From Acidobacteriota bacterium (GTDB taxonomy: Bacteria; Acidobacteriota; Terriglobia; Terriglobales; Acidobacteriaceae), in NCBI GenBank assembly GCA_021800255.1, contig JAJYZC010000033.1:1-38854 (forward strand): a DNA stretch of 38,854 nucleotides, given 5' to 3'. Each line of letters starts with the position of its first letter. Position 1 is the stretch's first letter. The translations under genes and the position numbers were made by a program. Positions 7,034-15,875 of this stretch are shown in pieces. The notes beneath the pieces are model-generated. The model was given only the letters and a program-made list of their open reading frames with translations. It was not told the DNA's origin and ran no database searches.

Positions 7034-7441
7034 GCGGGGCCATCGCCGTAACCTCACCAATATCAACAGAGATAGCCCGCCTGCGGGCAGGCGCTTCAGA
7101 CTGGCTCATTGGTCTTCGCTTTTGCGTTCATCCGAGGCCGGGAAAAATTCCGGCGCACCGTAAAAACACCCGGCCGGAGTCGAAAACGCTTCGGGCCAGC
7201 CCTTTGACCACATAAAAATCTACGGATAAATCGTTTGACTACATAAAGATCCCTCAATAAATCGTTTTTCTCTTGACAAGGGCATTCCTTTTTGCAAAGC
7301 TCTTGTCCAATTGCAGCAACAAGTGAAAGGGTGCGGCGTTTTTCCCCGATCGGATGGACAGAACGAAGTGTACAGCCAGGTGGGATGCGGTGCGCCCATG
7401 GAGCGAAGCTGCGGAGATGGCGTACCTATGGAGGCGACTGT
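7034..7441 (+). promoter_or_regulatory. Leader and promoter region of the Oar-like receptor gene
   Basis: 408 bases with no independent gene. The right half is markedly AT-rich for this genome and holds two 31-bp direct repeats (listed separately) and then a TTGACA at 7273-7278. No good -10 box stands 16-18 bases downstream of that TTGACA. The frame of the receptor stays open back to 7292, but GGAGG at 7430-7434 lies 7 bases before the ATG at 7442, and the signal peptide follows it, so translation most likely starts at 7442. Confidence 0.5.
7203..7264 (+). repeat. Two adjacent 31-bp direct repeats upstream of the receptor gene
   Basis: Unit 1 (7203-7233) and unit 2 (7234-7264) both begin TTTGAC(C/T)ACATAAA and end ATAAATCG, agreeing at 24 of 31 positions by hand count. 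Each has a TTGAC-like -35 box and an ATAAAT about 16 bases later, so each could be a weak promoter, or the pair could be tandem binding sites for a regulator of the TonB-dependent receptor. Confidence 0.6.
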
Positions 7442-10400
7442 ATGACCTTACGACAGTGGTTCGGCAGGGCGGGCCAGGATTTGCCCGTTCCTAGCGTGAG
7501 ACAGCTTACAAACAGGAGGCCCGCGTATACGAGGACGGGCCAAGGATTACGCACCGCGTTATTGTTAGCGTTAGCGGCAGCGCTCGTGTTTGTGACGTGC
7601 CCGCGGGCAAGCGCACAGACGGTATATGGCTCGCTCACGGGCGTCGTAACCGACCCCAGCGGCGCTGCTGTCGTGGGCGCTCACGTGACCGTAAGAGGAC
7701 TGGCGACGGGCGTTCAACTGACGACCGTCAGCGACTCCAGCGGCATCTATCGATTCACTAACTTATTGCCGGCCGAATACAGTGTGACAGTCTCCGCGGC
7801 CGGGTTCGCCACCCAGACGACTCCGAGTGTGAATGTCCTAGTCAATGGAGTCGCCCAGTTAAACGTGCATCTCAGGGTGGGAAGCACGTCGCAGACGGTG
7901 ACCGTCTCTACAGCGGCGCCGCTCCTGCAGACCGAAACGGCCAACGTACAGGCGAACCTCTCTACCCGGCAGATTGACAATCTGCCCATCTTCGGCACTG
8001 AGGGAACGAACTTCCAGTCGTTGCTGCGTGAAATTCCCGGATCGGGACTCACTTCAGAGACCAACTCTACCGCCGGCAACCCACAGAGGGCCATCAACAC
8101 CAACTTCAACGGCCAGTCCTATCAATCGATCAACACTCGCATTGACGGTGTGCCGGACCTCTATCCGTACCTCCCGGCGAACGTGGCCTATGTGCCGCCT
8201 TTTGATGGCATTGCGGCCGTGAATGTGGTGACCAACTCCTTCACTGCGCAGCAGGGCATGGCCGGCGGCGCATCCGTAAATGTGGTGACCATGTCGGGCA
8301 GCAACAGCTTTCACGGGGATGCGCACGAGTTCCACACGGACCAGAACTTTGCGGCGCGAAACTACTTTCAGACTAACCCTACAATCTTTCCCAAGAAGAA
8401 CCGTAACAACCAGAACGAGTTCGGCGGCGCCGTCGGCGGTCCCATCAAGAGGGACAAACTCTTCTTCTTCTTCGATTTCGACCGTACCACGCAGCGGCAG
8501 TTGGCCGGCCCGGATACGCGCACCTTGCCGACCGCCGCCATGGCCAGCGGCGATTTCACCGGCCTGCCCGGAAACCCGGTTATTTACGACCCGGCCACAG
8601 GCAACGCAGAAGGACAGAACAAAACGCAGATCTCCTGCGGTGGCGTGTTGAATAAGATCTGCCCCGACCGCATCGATCCCGCCGCAGCGACGATGATTGG
8701 GCTGATGCAGCCGCTGTTTTCACAAGAAGTGCAGACCAGCAACGGCCTGCTCAACTGGACGGGCAGCGGCACCGCTCTGATGAACCGCAACGACAGCGAT
8801 ACGAAGGTCACCTGGGTGCGGAATCAGAACACCATGGTATGGGGACGCTATAGCTTCTCGAAGAGCCTGGTCTACGACCCTCCCCTGCTGGGAGCCGCGG
8901 TGGGTGATGCTACCAACGGCGGACAGCTCGGCGACGCTCCCGGCCTGGTTCAGGTCGCAGGTCTCGGCGCTACGCACTCGTTTAGTCCTAACCTGGTGTT
9001 CGATTGGAACTTTGGTTACACCCGCCAGTGGCTGGGATCAACCTTCGATCTCACGTCGCCCAGAGGACTCGACCAGTTGCACATTCCCGGAACCAACAAC
9101 GCCGGCGCGCCGGGCAGTCCAACCATGTATTATGGCTGGCCAGGATTCACCTTTGTGTCTAGCTACGGCGGCGACTTGAACATTGGGAACGCGCAAGTTG
9201 CCAACCCGTTCGTATTCCGTGACAATCAGTTCGTCACCGACGCCGACCTGAGCTGGACCAAGGGAAGGCACAACGTGAAGGCTGGTATCGAGTGGTATCA
9301 CGCTGGAATCAACCACTTCCAGGCGCAGGGAGGCGCGTTCCAGAACGCTCGCGGCCAGTTCCAGTTCAATGGCTTCGCTACTTCTAATTATGGGACCACC
9401 CCCACCTGGTTCAACGAGTGGGCTGATTTCCTGCTCGGGCTGCCGCAAGAAACCGGCAAGGCGCGCCAGCTCTTCAACCCCAATTCAGAGCGATGGTCGA
9501 ATTGGGCGTGGTATGTGCAGGATCAGTGGCAGATGACTCCCAAACTGACGCTGACGGCCGGCCTGCGCTGGGAATACTATCCCTTCGGATACGCGAACAA
9601 CAGCAAGGGTCTCCGCTTGTTGAATCTGACAAACGGCATCATCTCGATCGGCGGCTATGGCAACGTTCCACAGAACGACAATGCCGATGTGGGGCACGGG
9701 CAGTACCTCCCGCGCATAGGAATCGACTACACGATCAGGCCGACGACGGTCCTGCGCGTGGGCTATGGGTTGAGCGCCGATCCGTATGATCCATACCATG
9801 TTCTGCTCAACGCCTATCCTTCCCTGCTTCTCGATAACAATCTGCCGCCGAATCAAGCATATTATGTCCCCGTGGCCAGCCTCACCGGCCTGAACGGCAC
9901 GGGCCTGGGCAGCGGGAGCTACAACGTTCCCACCGGTCTCACGCTGATTCCGGTGCCGAATCTGAGCAGCGGCCAGATTCCTCTGCCGGTCAGCGCTGCC
10001 ACCGTGACCGTCCCCAACCCTTACCACCGCGGGTACATCAACTCCTATAACGTCACGGTCGAGCAGGAGTTCGGGAGAAATCTAGCCTTGAACATCGGCT
10101 ATATCGGCGCCTATGACAATCATCCGACCATCAACATGAACGCCAATCCCTCGGCGCCGGGCACTGGCTCCGCCGGCGGCGTCCTGAGCCAAGCCTACGG
10201 CGCCAACTACACGGGAGGAATCACCGAGCTAAATCCCTTCAAGGACAGTCGCTACGATTCGATGCAGACCACCTTGAAGTACAACTTTGCAGGCGGCTCG
10301 AATGTCACCGCCGTTTATACGTGGTCCAAGACGATGGACTATTCGGACGAGCAGGACCTCAGTTCTCTCCTCATCCCCTACGCGCCCGATTACTTTAAGG

Positions 10401-11089
10401 ACTACGGGCCGGCCAGTTTCGACCGGACCAACAACTTCGATATCTATAGCGTGATGGCGCTGCCATTTGGGAAAGGCGAGCCGTGGCTGCAGAACGGCAT
10501 CGGCAGCCAAATCCTGGGCGGCTGGCTCATCGATCCGGTCATCAGCGCCATGAGCGGGCTGCCGTTTACCGTAACCGCGAACTCCAACCCACTCAACGCC
10601 AATGGCTCTACGCAAACCGCTGATCAGGTCGCTCCACTTGTATTGACGCACGGCAAGCCGCCGCGCACCGGCGTCAGTTGCGGCCTGAACAATACCAGTT
10701 GCGAGTACTTTGCGCCTAGCTCCTTCGCCGCTCCGTTGATTACCAGTGCGGCGAACGCGCATTTCGGCAATACCAACCGCGACGAGTTCCGCGGTCCGAA
10801 GTATTTCGATATGGACCTGGGCATCTCACGCGATTTCAAGGTCAGAGAGTATGCCACGCTCGATGTACGGGCCGATGCGATGGGTTTCACCAACACGCCT
10901 CACTTCGCCAACCCGAACACTTCGTGCCCAGCCAGCGGGGCAGCTCCAGGCCCTGTTTCAGGCAGCGGCGGACTCTGCAACAACAGCAACAACTTCGGAG
11001 TCATCACCGGCTTCGTGGAACCGGGCGGCTACTTCGGCCAAGAGCCGGGCAACCGCATCGTCTGGCTGGGAGCGGAAGTGAAGTTCTAG
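7442..11089 (+). CDS. Oar-like TonB-dependent receptor with carboxypeptidase-regulatory-like domain
   Basis: 1215 residues. After a long n-region, ALLLALAAALVFVTCPRASAQ forms the signal peptide (cleavage near residue 59). Residues about 61-145 form a carboxypeptidase-regulatory-like beta-sandwich (GSLTGVVTDPSGAAVVGAHV, then GIYRFTNLLPAEYSVTVSAAGF as two stretches). A plug domain follows, with IDGVPDLYPYLPANVAYV and asymmetrical AQQGMAGGASVNVVT, then a long beta-barrel ending in the aromatic WLGAEVKF typical of outer-membrane barrels. This architecture is that of the Oar-like receptor family greatly expanded in Acidobacteriota and thought to import complex carbohydrates or peptides; the ligand here is unknown. 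No neighbouring enzyme genes point to a substrate. The start at 7442 is set by GGAGG at 7430-7434. A strong terminator follows the stop. Confidence 0.9.
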   Translation: MTLRQWFGRAGQDLPVPSVRQLTNRRPAYTRTGQGLRTALLLALAAALVFVTCPRASAQTVYGSLTGVVTDPSGAAVVGAHVTVRGLATGVQLTTVSDSSGIYRFTNLLPAEYSVTVSAAGFATQTTPSVNVLVNGVAQLNVHLRVGSTSQTVTVSTAAPLLQTETANVQANLSTRQIDNLPIFGTEGTNFQSLLREIPGSGLTSETNSTAGNPQRAINTNFNGQSYQSINTRIDGVPDLYPYLPANVAYVPPFDGIAAVNVVTNSFTAQQGMAGGASVNVVTMSGSNSFHGDAHEFHTDQNFAARNYFQTNPTIFPKKNRNNQNEFGGAVGGPIKRDKLFFFFDFDRTTQRQLAGPDTRTLPTAAMASGDFTGLPGNPVIYDPATGNAEGQNKTQISCGGVLNKICPDRIDPAAATMIGLMQPLFSQEVQTSNGLLNWTGSGTALMNRNDSDTKVTWVRNQNTMVWGRYSFSKSLVYDPPLLGAAVGDATNGGQLGDAPGLVQVAGLGATHSFSPNLVFDWNFGYTRQWLGSTFDLTSPRGLDQLHIPGTNNAGAPGSPTMYYGWPGFTFVSSYGGDLNIGNAQVANPFVFRDNQFVTDADLSWTKGRHNVKAGIEWYHAGINHFQAQGGAFQNARGQFQFNGFATSNYGTTPTWFNEWADFLLGLPQETGKARQLFNPNSERWSNWAWYVQDQWQMTPKLTLTAGLRWEYYPFGYANNSKGLRLLNLTNGIISIGGYGNVPQNDNADVGHGQYLPRIGIDYTIRPTTVLRVGYGLSADPYDPYHVLLNAYPSLLLDNNLPPNQAYYVPVASLTGLNGTGLGSGSYNVPTGLTLIPVPNLSSGQIPLPVSAATVTVPNPYHRGYINSYNVTVEQEFGRNLALNIGYIGAYDNHPTINMNANPSAPGTGSAGGVLSQAYGANYTGGITELNPFKDSRYDSMQTTLKYNFAGGSNVTAVYTWSKTMDYSDEQDLSSLLIPYAPDYFKDYGPASFDRTNNFDIYSVMALPFGKGEPWLQNGIGSQILGGWLIDPVISAMSGLPFTVTANSNPLNANGSTQTADQVAPLVLTHGKPPRTGVSCGLNNTSCEYFAPSSFAAPLITSAANAHFGNTNRDEFRGPKYFDMDLGISRDFKVREYATLDVRADAMGFTNTPHFANPNTSCPASGAAPGPVSGSGGLCNNSNNFGVITGFVEPGGYFGQEPGNRIVWLGAEVKF

Positions 11090-11107
11090 TTCCTCATGAA
11101 ACCACTC

Positions 11108-11140
11108 GGGCGCGCCGCACTCAGGCGCGCCCTTCTTTTT
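11108..11140 (+). terminator. Rho-independent terminator after the receptor gene
   Basis: GGGCGCGCC (11108-11116) pairs perfectly with GGCGCGCCC (11124-11132) over a 7-base loop and is followed by TTCTTTTTTT. It starts 18 bases after the receptor stop codon. It also separates this gene from the convergent desaturase gene. Confidence 0.93.
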
Positions 11141-11202
11141 TTATTGAAAGCAAGAGGATAGGCCACAAGCCCTCCACGGCAAAGGGCGGAACGGAGCGGA
11201 AG

Positions 11203-12186
11203 CTAGAGGCCGGCTGGTTTGGGGTTCTGGGGGTCGAATTTGGCCACCTGGATTTTGCGGGCGAGGCCCAGACGGGCGAGGAGCCAGATACCCCAGAAGT
11301 TGGTGTCGAGCTCGTACCAGGCGAGGCCGTGGCGGGCGCTGACGGGGTGGGCATGATGGTTGTTGTGCCAGCCCTCACCGCCGGTGAGCAGAGCCACCCA
11401 CCAGTTGTTGCGGGAGTCATCGCGGGTTTGAAAGCGGCGGTTGCCCCACATGTGCGTGGCGGAGTTCACCAGCCAGGTGACGTGCAAGCCGAGGGTTACG
11501 CGGAGAAAGACTCCCCACAAGACCATAGCCAAGCCGTTGACGGGCCCGCCGAAGAGCCAGCCGAAAGCAAACAGGAGCACGGCGCTCAGGGAAATGGGAA
11601 GCCAGTGATATTTGCTCATCCAGACGTGGAAGCGGTCGCGGCCGAGGTCGGGAGCGTAATGGGTGAGGGCCTGAGATTGGGCGTGGAGAGATTGGCCGAA
11701 GAGGAGCCAGCCGGCGTGGGCCCACCAGCCGCCCTCGCGAGGAGTGTGAGGGTCGCCCTCGCGGTCGCTGAGCTGGTGATGGAGGCGATGGGTGGCTACC
11801 CAGAAGATGGGTCCGCCCTCCAGAGCGAGGGTGGCAAAGAAGGTCATCAGGTACTCAAGCCAACGAGGGACCTGGTAGCCGCGGTGGGTGAGCAGGCGGT
11901 GATAACACATGCCGATGCCAACATTGATAGCCAGGACATAAAGGACGGCCATGACCAGAAGGCGCTGCCACGTGAAGAGGAAGAGCGCCGCCAGGGCTCC
12001 AAGATGAAAGGCGGCGATGATGGCGAGGGTAAGCCAGTTGAAGCCTTCAGGCACGGAGACCGCGCGGCCCATGCGCATCTGCGGGTGGGCTTGGGCCGGG
12101 CGAGACGCTACCGGGGCGTCCGGCTCAGCGGGCGAGGGAGCCGGTGAGGCAGTTTGAGGGGAAGGTGCGGTTAGCACAGAAGCCAT
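11203..12186 (-). CDS. Membrane acyl-CoA (delta-9 type) fatty acid desaturase
   Basis: 327 residues. Diiron membrane desaturase that introduces a double bond into acyl chains, adjusting membrane fluidity. The three histidine boxes are all present: HRLLTH at 96-101, HRLHH at 133-137 and HNNHH at 274-278, with the expected hydrophobic segments (residues about 50-95 and 195-235) between them. GEGWHNNHHAHP and the order of boxes match the acyl-CoA delta-9 desaturase branch rather than plant-type soluble enzymes. The first 45 residues are a Pro/Ala-rich cytosolic tail. AAGGAT lies upstream of the ATG at 12186. The electron donor is not fused. It stands alone, convergent with the receptor gene. Confidence 0.93.
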   Translation of the reverse strand: MASVLTAPSPQTASPAPSPAEPDAPVASRPAQAHPQMRMGRAVSVPEGFNWLTLAIIAAFHLGALAALFLFTWQRLLVMAVLYVLAINVGIGMCYHRLLTHRGYQVPRWLEYLMTFFATLALEGGPIFWVATHRLHHQLSDREGDPHTPREGGWWAHAGWLLFGQSLHAQSQALTHYAPDLGRDRFHVWMSKYHWLPISLSAVLLFAFGWLFGGPVNGLAMVLWGVFLRVTLGLHVTWLVNSATHMWGNRRFQTRDDSRNNWWVALLTGGEGWHNNHHAHPVSARHGLAWYELDTNFWGIWLLARLGLARKIQVAKFDPQNPKPAGL

Positions 12187-12355
12187 GAATGGGAAATCCT
12201 TGCGCAGCGGGGATGAACCCGGTCCTGGGGGGTTCTTATAAAGCCATTGTATAGGACAAGGAACGCAAACCGGGGGAATAACGAAAGAATTCCGCGCGCC
12301 GGGTTGGCCGTAGGGCGCGGGTTTGAAGTGAGCGCGATCTTTGAGAAGACGTTGC

Positions 12356-13876
12356 TCACCCTCCGTTTTCGCTTGCGAAAGAGCCGCCGCTGGTAACTAG
12401 GAGTTGAGTAACTTGGCCGTTGTAGACCTGGTAAAGGGCGAACTGGCGCTGAGTGGCTCCGCGCAGCTCGAAGAGCAGCTCACCGCGATTATTGTCCAAG
12501 GCGTCAACGGCGCCGATGAGACGCATGCGGGGCGTGAGGTCCAGGTCGGCGGCGTCGGTGACGTTTTTGAAGAGGACGAACACATTGCCGTAGAGACCGG
12601 GCTGAGCGATGAGGGTGATGTATTTCTCGTTCGCGCCCGTGCCCGCGGTGTGGGCTGAGAAGACCAGGGTGGCGCCGGAGTCGTAAGCGAGCTGAAAGAC
12701 GCGGAAGTGCTCGTCAAGGAGGGGCGCAGGCGGCTGGAGCGTGGGCGGCGGGGACGCGGAAGCAGCGGTCCTTTTGTGGGCTCTGCGCTGCGCAGACAGC
12801 GAATCTGCCGTGGGCGCGGCGGGAGGCGGAATCGATTCCAAGTCCTTGCGGGCAATCTCCTCGAGTGCCGCTTTCATTGCGGCTTCCTCATCGGGGTTGG
12901 CTCCGATAAAGTTCCAAGGATGGTCGGGGGTATTGTTGGCGTCAGAGACAGCAATCTCCTGGTGCATGTCCGGCGGCATGCCCCTGAGACCAGCCGATTC
13001 GGCGAAAGGAGACTTGGGCTGGCCCTCGAAAAGGTGCGGGCGGCCTGGATCGAATACCTGCGGCACGGTTTCCACGTAGGCTTGATCGGAATCATCGCGT
13101 CGTTTTTTCTCCTTCTTATCTTTCTTCGCCTTTCTCAGCGTGGGGCCGCTGGAATCGTCCGCCGGGGAACTGCTCGCTGAGCCGCCGGATGCGCCGTGCA
13201 GCGTTGGCCCATCCGTAGCGGGAGGAGGGTTACTGGGCGCGGAGTTGCCCGAGTCATCCGCGGAGCCTGCGCGGTGCAAGGTGGGTCCTCCTTCATCAGC
13301 AGGCGCGGCTTGTCCCTTGGACGCCGTACCGGAATTGGAGGTGTCGTCAGCGCCGGGACGAATGTGCAGGACGGGGCGTCCGCTGTTATCCGCAAAATCG
13401 TACTTAACCCGGGAGTTCGCCCGCTCCTTGGCCGGCTTGGGTTTAGGCAGCGGCTTCCAGGTTCCGTAGCCTACCCAGGCGCCTTGGACCAGGGAGGCGT
13501 TGTCGATGTCGTAGAGGCCCACGGTCTTGCCGTCCTGTTCTAATTCGTACTCAACGTCGGCGTCGAGGGTCAGCGGCTGCGGCCGGGCCAGGTAGATGTC
13601 GCCATCCTGCAACTGCTGGCCGTCAAAGATGCTGATCGGAATCAGGCGGGAGGCGGTGGGATGGCCGGCTTTGCCCGTCCACTCCAGCACAGCCACGGCG
13701 CGCAGCTCGGGCTTGCTCTTCGTGGCCGGCGCAGTCTCTACAGGGTACTGCGCCGCGGCCGGCAGCGCAGCCAGAACCACAGCCGAGGCCAAAAGCGCCG
13801 CCAGAATGGGTAGCAACGCCGCGCGCCGCAGTGACACGGCGTACCCGGCTCGGGAATAATCGGAATCGATGGCCAT
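12356..13876 (-). CDS. Secreted or anchored hypothetical protein with GPTL repeats
   Basis: 506 residues from the ATG at 13876; a more upstream ATG at 13909 would add 11 residues but would crowd the divergent bcp gene. Residues 18-43 form a signal peptide or membrane anchor (LLPILAALLASAVVLAALPAA), so the rest is probably periplasmic. Residues about 55-165 form one conserved-looking domain (VAVLEWTGKAGHPTASRLIP). A Ser/Gly/Pro-rich linker then contains three copies of GPTL(H/R)xA at 197-203, 223-229 and 244-250, followed by a lysine-rich patch (KKDKKEKKRR). The C-terminal domain (about 385-495) is beta-rich and ends VYNGQVTQLLVTSGG. I do not recognise the family or the repeat. The gene is alone, convergent with nothing, and shares a 38-base divergent promoter space with bcp. 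Confidence 0.82.
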   Translation of the reverse strand: MAIDSDYSRAGYAVSLRRAALLPILAALLASAVVLAALPAAAQYPVETAPATKSKPELRAVAVLEWTGKAGHPTASRLIPISIFDGQQLQDGDIYLARPQPLTLDADVEYELEQDGKTVGLYDIDNASLVQGAWVGYGTWKPLPKPKPAKERANSRVKYDFADNSGRPVLHIRPGADDTSNSGTASKGQAAPADEGGPTLHRAGSADDSGNSAPSNPPPATDGPTLHGASGGSASSSPADDSSGPTLRKAKKDKKEKKRRDDSDQAYVETVPQVFDPGRPHLFEGQPKSPFAESAGLRGMPPDMHQEIAVSDANNTPDHPWNFIGANPDEEAAMKAALEEIARKDLESIPPPAAPTADSLSAQRRAHKRTAASASPPPTLQPPAPLLDEHFRVFQLAYDSGATLVFSAHTAGTGANEKYITLIAQPGLYGNVFVLFKNVTDAADLDLTPRMRLIGAVDALDNNRGELLFELRGATQRQFALYQVYNGQVTQLLVTSGGSFASENGG

Positions 13877-13914
13877 AATCTCGGCCCTCCATCTTACCGG
13901 GGAGGACATCCTCT

Positions 13915-14388
13915 ATGGAAATCAACGAGAAAGTCGCCGATTTCGCCCTTCAAACCGATGAGGACAAGACTGTACGCCTATCAGATTACGCTGCAAAGCC
14001 CGTGGTGCTGTTTTTTTACCCCAGGGCGGATACGCCTGGCTGCACCATCGAGGCCTGCGGCTTCCGTGACGCCTTCAAGAAGCTCCAGGCGGCCGGAGCG
14101 GTGGTGCTGGGCATCTCCCGCGACACCCCCAAGGACCAGGCCAAGTTCCGCGCCAAGTACAATCTGCCCTACACCCTCCTTGCTGATGTAGACGAGAAAG
14201 TCTGCCATCAGTTTGGCGTGCTGAAAGAAAAGAACATGTACGGGAAGAAAGTGTGGGGGATCGAGCGGACGACCTTCCTGATCGGCCCCGACCGGACGCT
14301 GATCCACATCTTTCCCAAGGTCACGCCCGAGGGCCACGCCGAAGAGGTGCTGGCCAAGATCAAAGAATGGAACAAAGCGCACAAGTAG
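13915..14388 (+). CDS. bcp: Thioredoxin-dependent peroxiredoxin, BCP/PrxQ type
   Basis: 157 residues, the usual size. Reduces hydrogen peroxide and organic hydroperoxides using thioredoxin. The peroxidatic cysteine is C43 in the PGCT motif (YPRADTPGCT) and the resolving cysteine C48 lies five residues later (C-x4-C), the signature of the atypical two-cysteine PrxQ subgroup. The arginine of the active site and the C-terminal WGIERTTFLIG stretch are present. GGGGAGG at 13899-13905 is 9 bases before the ATG. It may be cotranscribed with the following glycosylase gene, 30 bases downstream, which would pair peroxide detoxification with DNA repair, though the link is only positional. Confidence 0.95.
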   Translation: MEINEKVADFALQTDEDKTVRLSDYAAKPVVLFFYPRADTPGCTIEACGFRDAFKKLQAAGAVVLGISRDTPKDQAKFRAKYNLPYTLLADVDEKVCHQFGVLKEKNMYGKKVWGIERTTFLIGPDRTLIHIFPKVTPEGHAEEVLAKIKEWNKAHK

Positions 14389-14418
14389 CGGGCGGCTTAG
14401 GCTGTCGCGGCTGTACGC

Positions 14419-15192
14419 ATGACCCCTAATACTATGAACCGATTGCCGCAGAAGGCGGACGATCTGCTTGCGCGCTGCTTCTTTGAAGCGCCGCCGGAGC
14501 AGGTGGCGCCGCGGCTTCTCGGCAAGATTCTCGTCCGCACGATGAAAGGGCGGAAGCCTCTGATGGGGCGGATCGTCGAAGTAGAGGCTTATCTGGGCCC
14601 GCACAGCGACCCTCCCGACCCGGCGGCGCACGCGCATCGCGGCCGCACGCCGCGCAATGCTGTCCTCTTTGGTCCCCCGGGCCATGCCTACGTTTATTCC
14701 ATCTATGGGCTGCACTTCTGCATGAACATCTCCTGCGATGCCGAGGGGCGCGCCGGGTGCGTGCTCTTGCGCGCGCTGGAGCCGCTGGAGGGTATCGAGC
14801 AGATGGCGCGCAACCGCGGGCTTTCATCCCCCGGACGAGGACCTGTCCGCCGGGGTCCCGGCCTCAAGCCACACGCGCCGCCGCGCCTGCTCGCTTCCGG
14901 TCCCGGCCGGCTCTGCCAGGCGCTGGCTCTGACCAGGGCCGCTCACAATGGCGTCGATCTGCTCGACCCGGCCTCGCCGCTCCAGGTGCGCGATGACGGA
15001 TTCACGGCTCGTGAAGTGCTGGTGACGCCGCGCATTGGCATCCGCCACCCCCAATCCATCGGCAGGCTGCTGCGCTTCGCGCTCGCGGAGAACGCCTGTG
15101 TCTCAGGCCCGCGGACGTTCGTTGGCAGGCGCGTCTTTCTCGACTATCGCGGTTCTCCGGTTGACGTAGAACGAAGCGCAACCTCTGCGTGA
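14419..15192 (+). CDS. DNA-3-methyladenine glycosylase, AAG/MPG type
   Basis: 257 residues, with a somewhat long N- and C-terminus for the family. Excises alkylated purines and related lesions. Family hallmarks: PRLLGKILVR, GRIVEVEAYLGPHSDPPDPAAH (the E in VEAY is the catalytic general base), FGPPGHAYVYSIYGLHFCMN, where tyrosines stack on DNA, then GCVLLRALEP and GPGRLCQAL. The C-terminal GIRHPQSIGRLLRFAL matches the xxxRPxRF region loosely. The ATG at 14419 is taken; 14434 is an alternative, and neither has a strong ribosome binding site, which fits translation after bcp. This enzyme is unrelated in fold to the AlkA-like glycosylase at 36.9 kb, so the organism has two alkyl-purine repair routes. 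Confidence 0.93.
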   Translation: MTPNTMNRLPQKADDLLARCFFEAPPEQVAPRLLGKILVRTMKGRKPLMGRIVEVEAYLGPHSDPPDPAAHAHRGRTPRNAVLFGPPGHAYVYSIYGLHFCMNISCDAEGRAGCVLLRALEPLEGIEQMARNRGLSSPGRGPVRRGPGLKPHAPPRLLASGPGRLCQALALTRAAHNGVDLLDPASPLQVRDDGFTAREVLVTPRIGIRHPQSIGRLLRFALAENACVSGPRTFVGRRVFLDYRGSPVDVERSATSA

Positions 15193-15457
15193 GGTTTTCC
15201 TTACAGCCCGTTTCATCAAGCCGATGGGGATGGTTCTGCCCCGTGTGGAACCCGGCAACGAGCCGGGACCCAGGAGATTGACCTGCCGCAGCCGGCATTT
15301 ATGAAACACGCTCGATCTATCCATGCATTCCCTTTGCCCCTGCTGGCTGGTTTTGACAGCAAGAGAAGCCTGATCGGGCGATAGAGGACGAATATGCGAT
15401 TGCCTGCGATTGATAAAGAATGGAAGCGGGTCGCGCGCAGCGTGATACCATGACCGT

Positions 15458-15790
15458 GTGCGCCGGAGGTTTCTGACCCTGATCGCGGCAGCAGCCATTT
15501 TGCTTATGGCTGTGCCGCCCGTGTGCGATGCCTTCGACACGTGGGACAAGACGCCGGAGATCCCCCTAGCCGGCCACAACACTGAAACCACGCTCATGGT
15601 ATTCGGCCTCGAAGCAGGGGTATGCCTGGCCGTGGCCTGGGCCTCCATCCTTTTGCTGGTTTGGCTGGCCGCATGGTTTGCGCCGCGCGTGCAAAAGGCT
15701 CCGGCTCCCATCCGGTCTCAGGTTCGCGCCACCGATTATTTGATGTGGATTTTCTCGCCTCCCTGGGCCTTCGCCTCTCTCCGCATTTAG
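15458..15790 (+). CDS. Small membrane or secreted hypothetical protein
   Basis: 110 residues from a GTG at 15458. The N-terminus (RRRFLTLIAAAAILLMAVPPVCDA) looks like a signal peptide, and residues about 46-74 (MVFGLEAGVCLAVAWASILLLVWLAAWF) form a likely transmembrane helix. The C-terminal part is short and basic with a Trp-rich end (LMWIFSPPWAF). No family is recognised. It precedes the RND efflux operon by 85 bases on the same strand and might belong to it, but no ribosome binding site is clear at its start. Short hydrophobic proteins of this form (signal, then one helix) occur near efflux genes, including metal-response loci, but no metal-binding motif is seen here. Confidence 0.6.
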   Translation: MRRRFLTLIAAAAILLMAVPPVCDAFDTWDKTPEIPLAGHNTETTLMVFGLEAGVCLAVAWASILLLVWLAAWFAPRVQKAPAPIRSQVRATDYLMWIFSPPWAFASLRI

Positions 15791-15875
15791 AACTCCCCGA
15801 TCTTCCTTGTCGTGTTCGTGCACGCATGCGCGTTGGTGCGCATGATTTCTCGAAAAACGGCCCTGGGGAGTTCCT

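Noticed and set aside
7281..7296. GGGCATTCC..TTTTGCA resembling a sigma-54 -24/-12 promoter
   Set aside because: The spacing between GG and GC is one base too long, and sigma-54 needs it exact.
13903..13914. GAGGACATCCTC overlapping the bcp ribosome binding site, as a regulatory hairpin
   Set aside because: The loop would be only two bases, too tight for an RNA hairpin, and the centre breaks the DNA symmetry.
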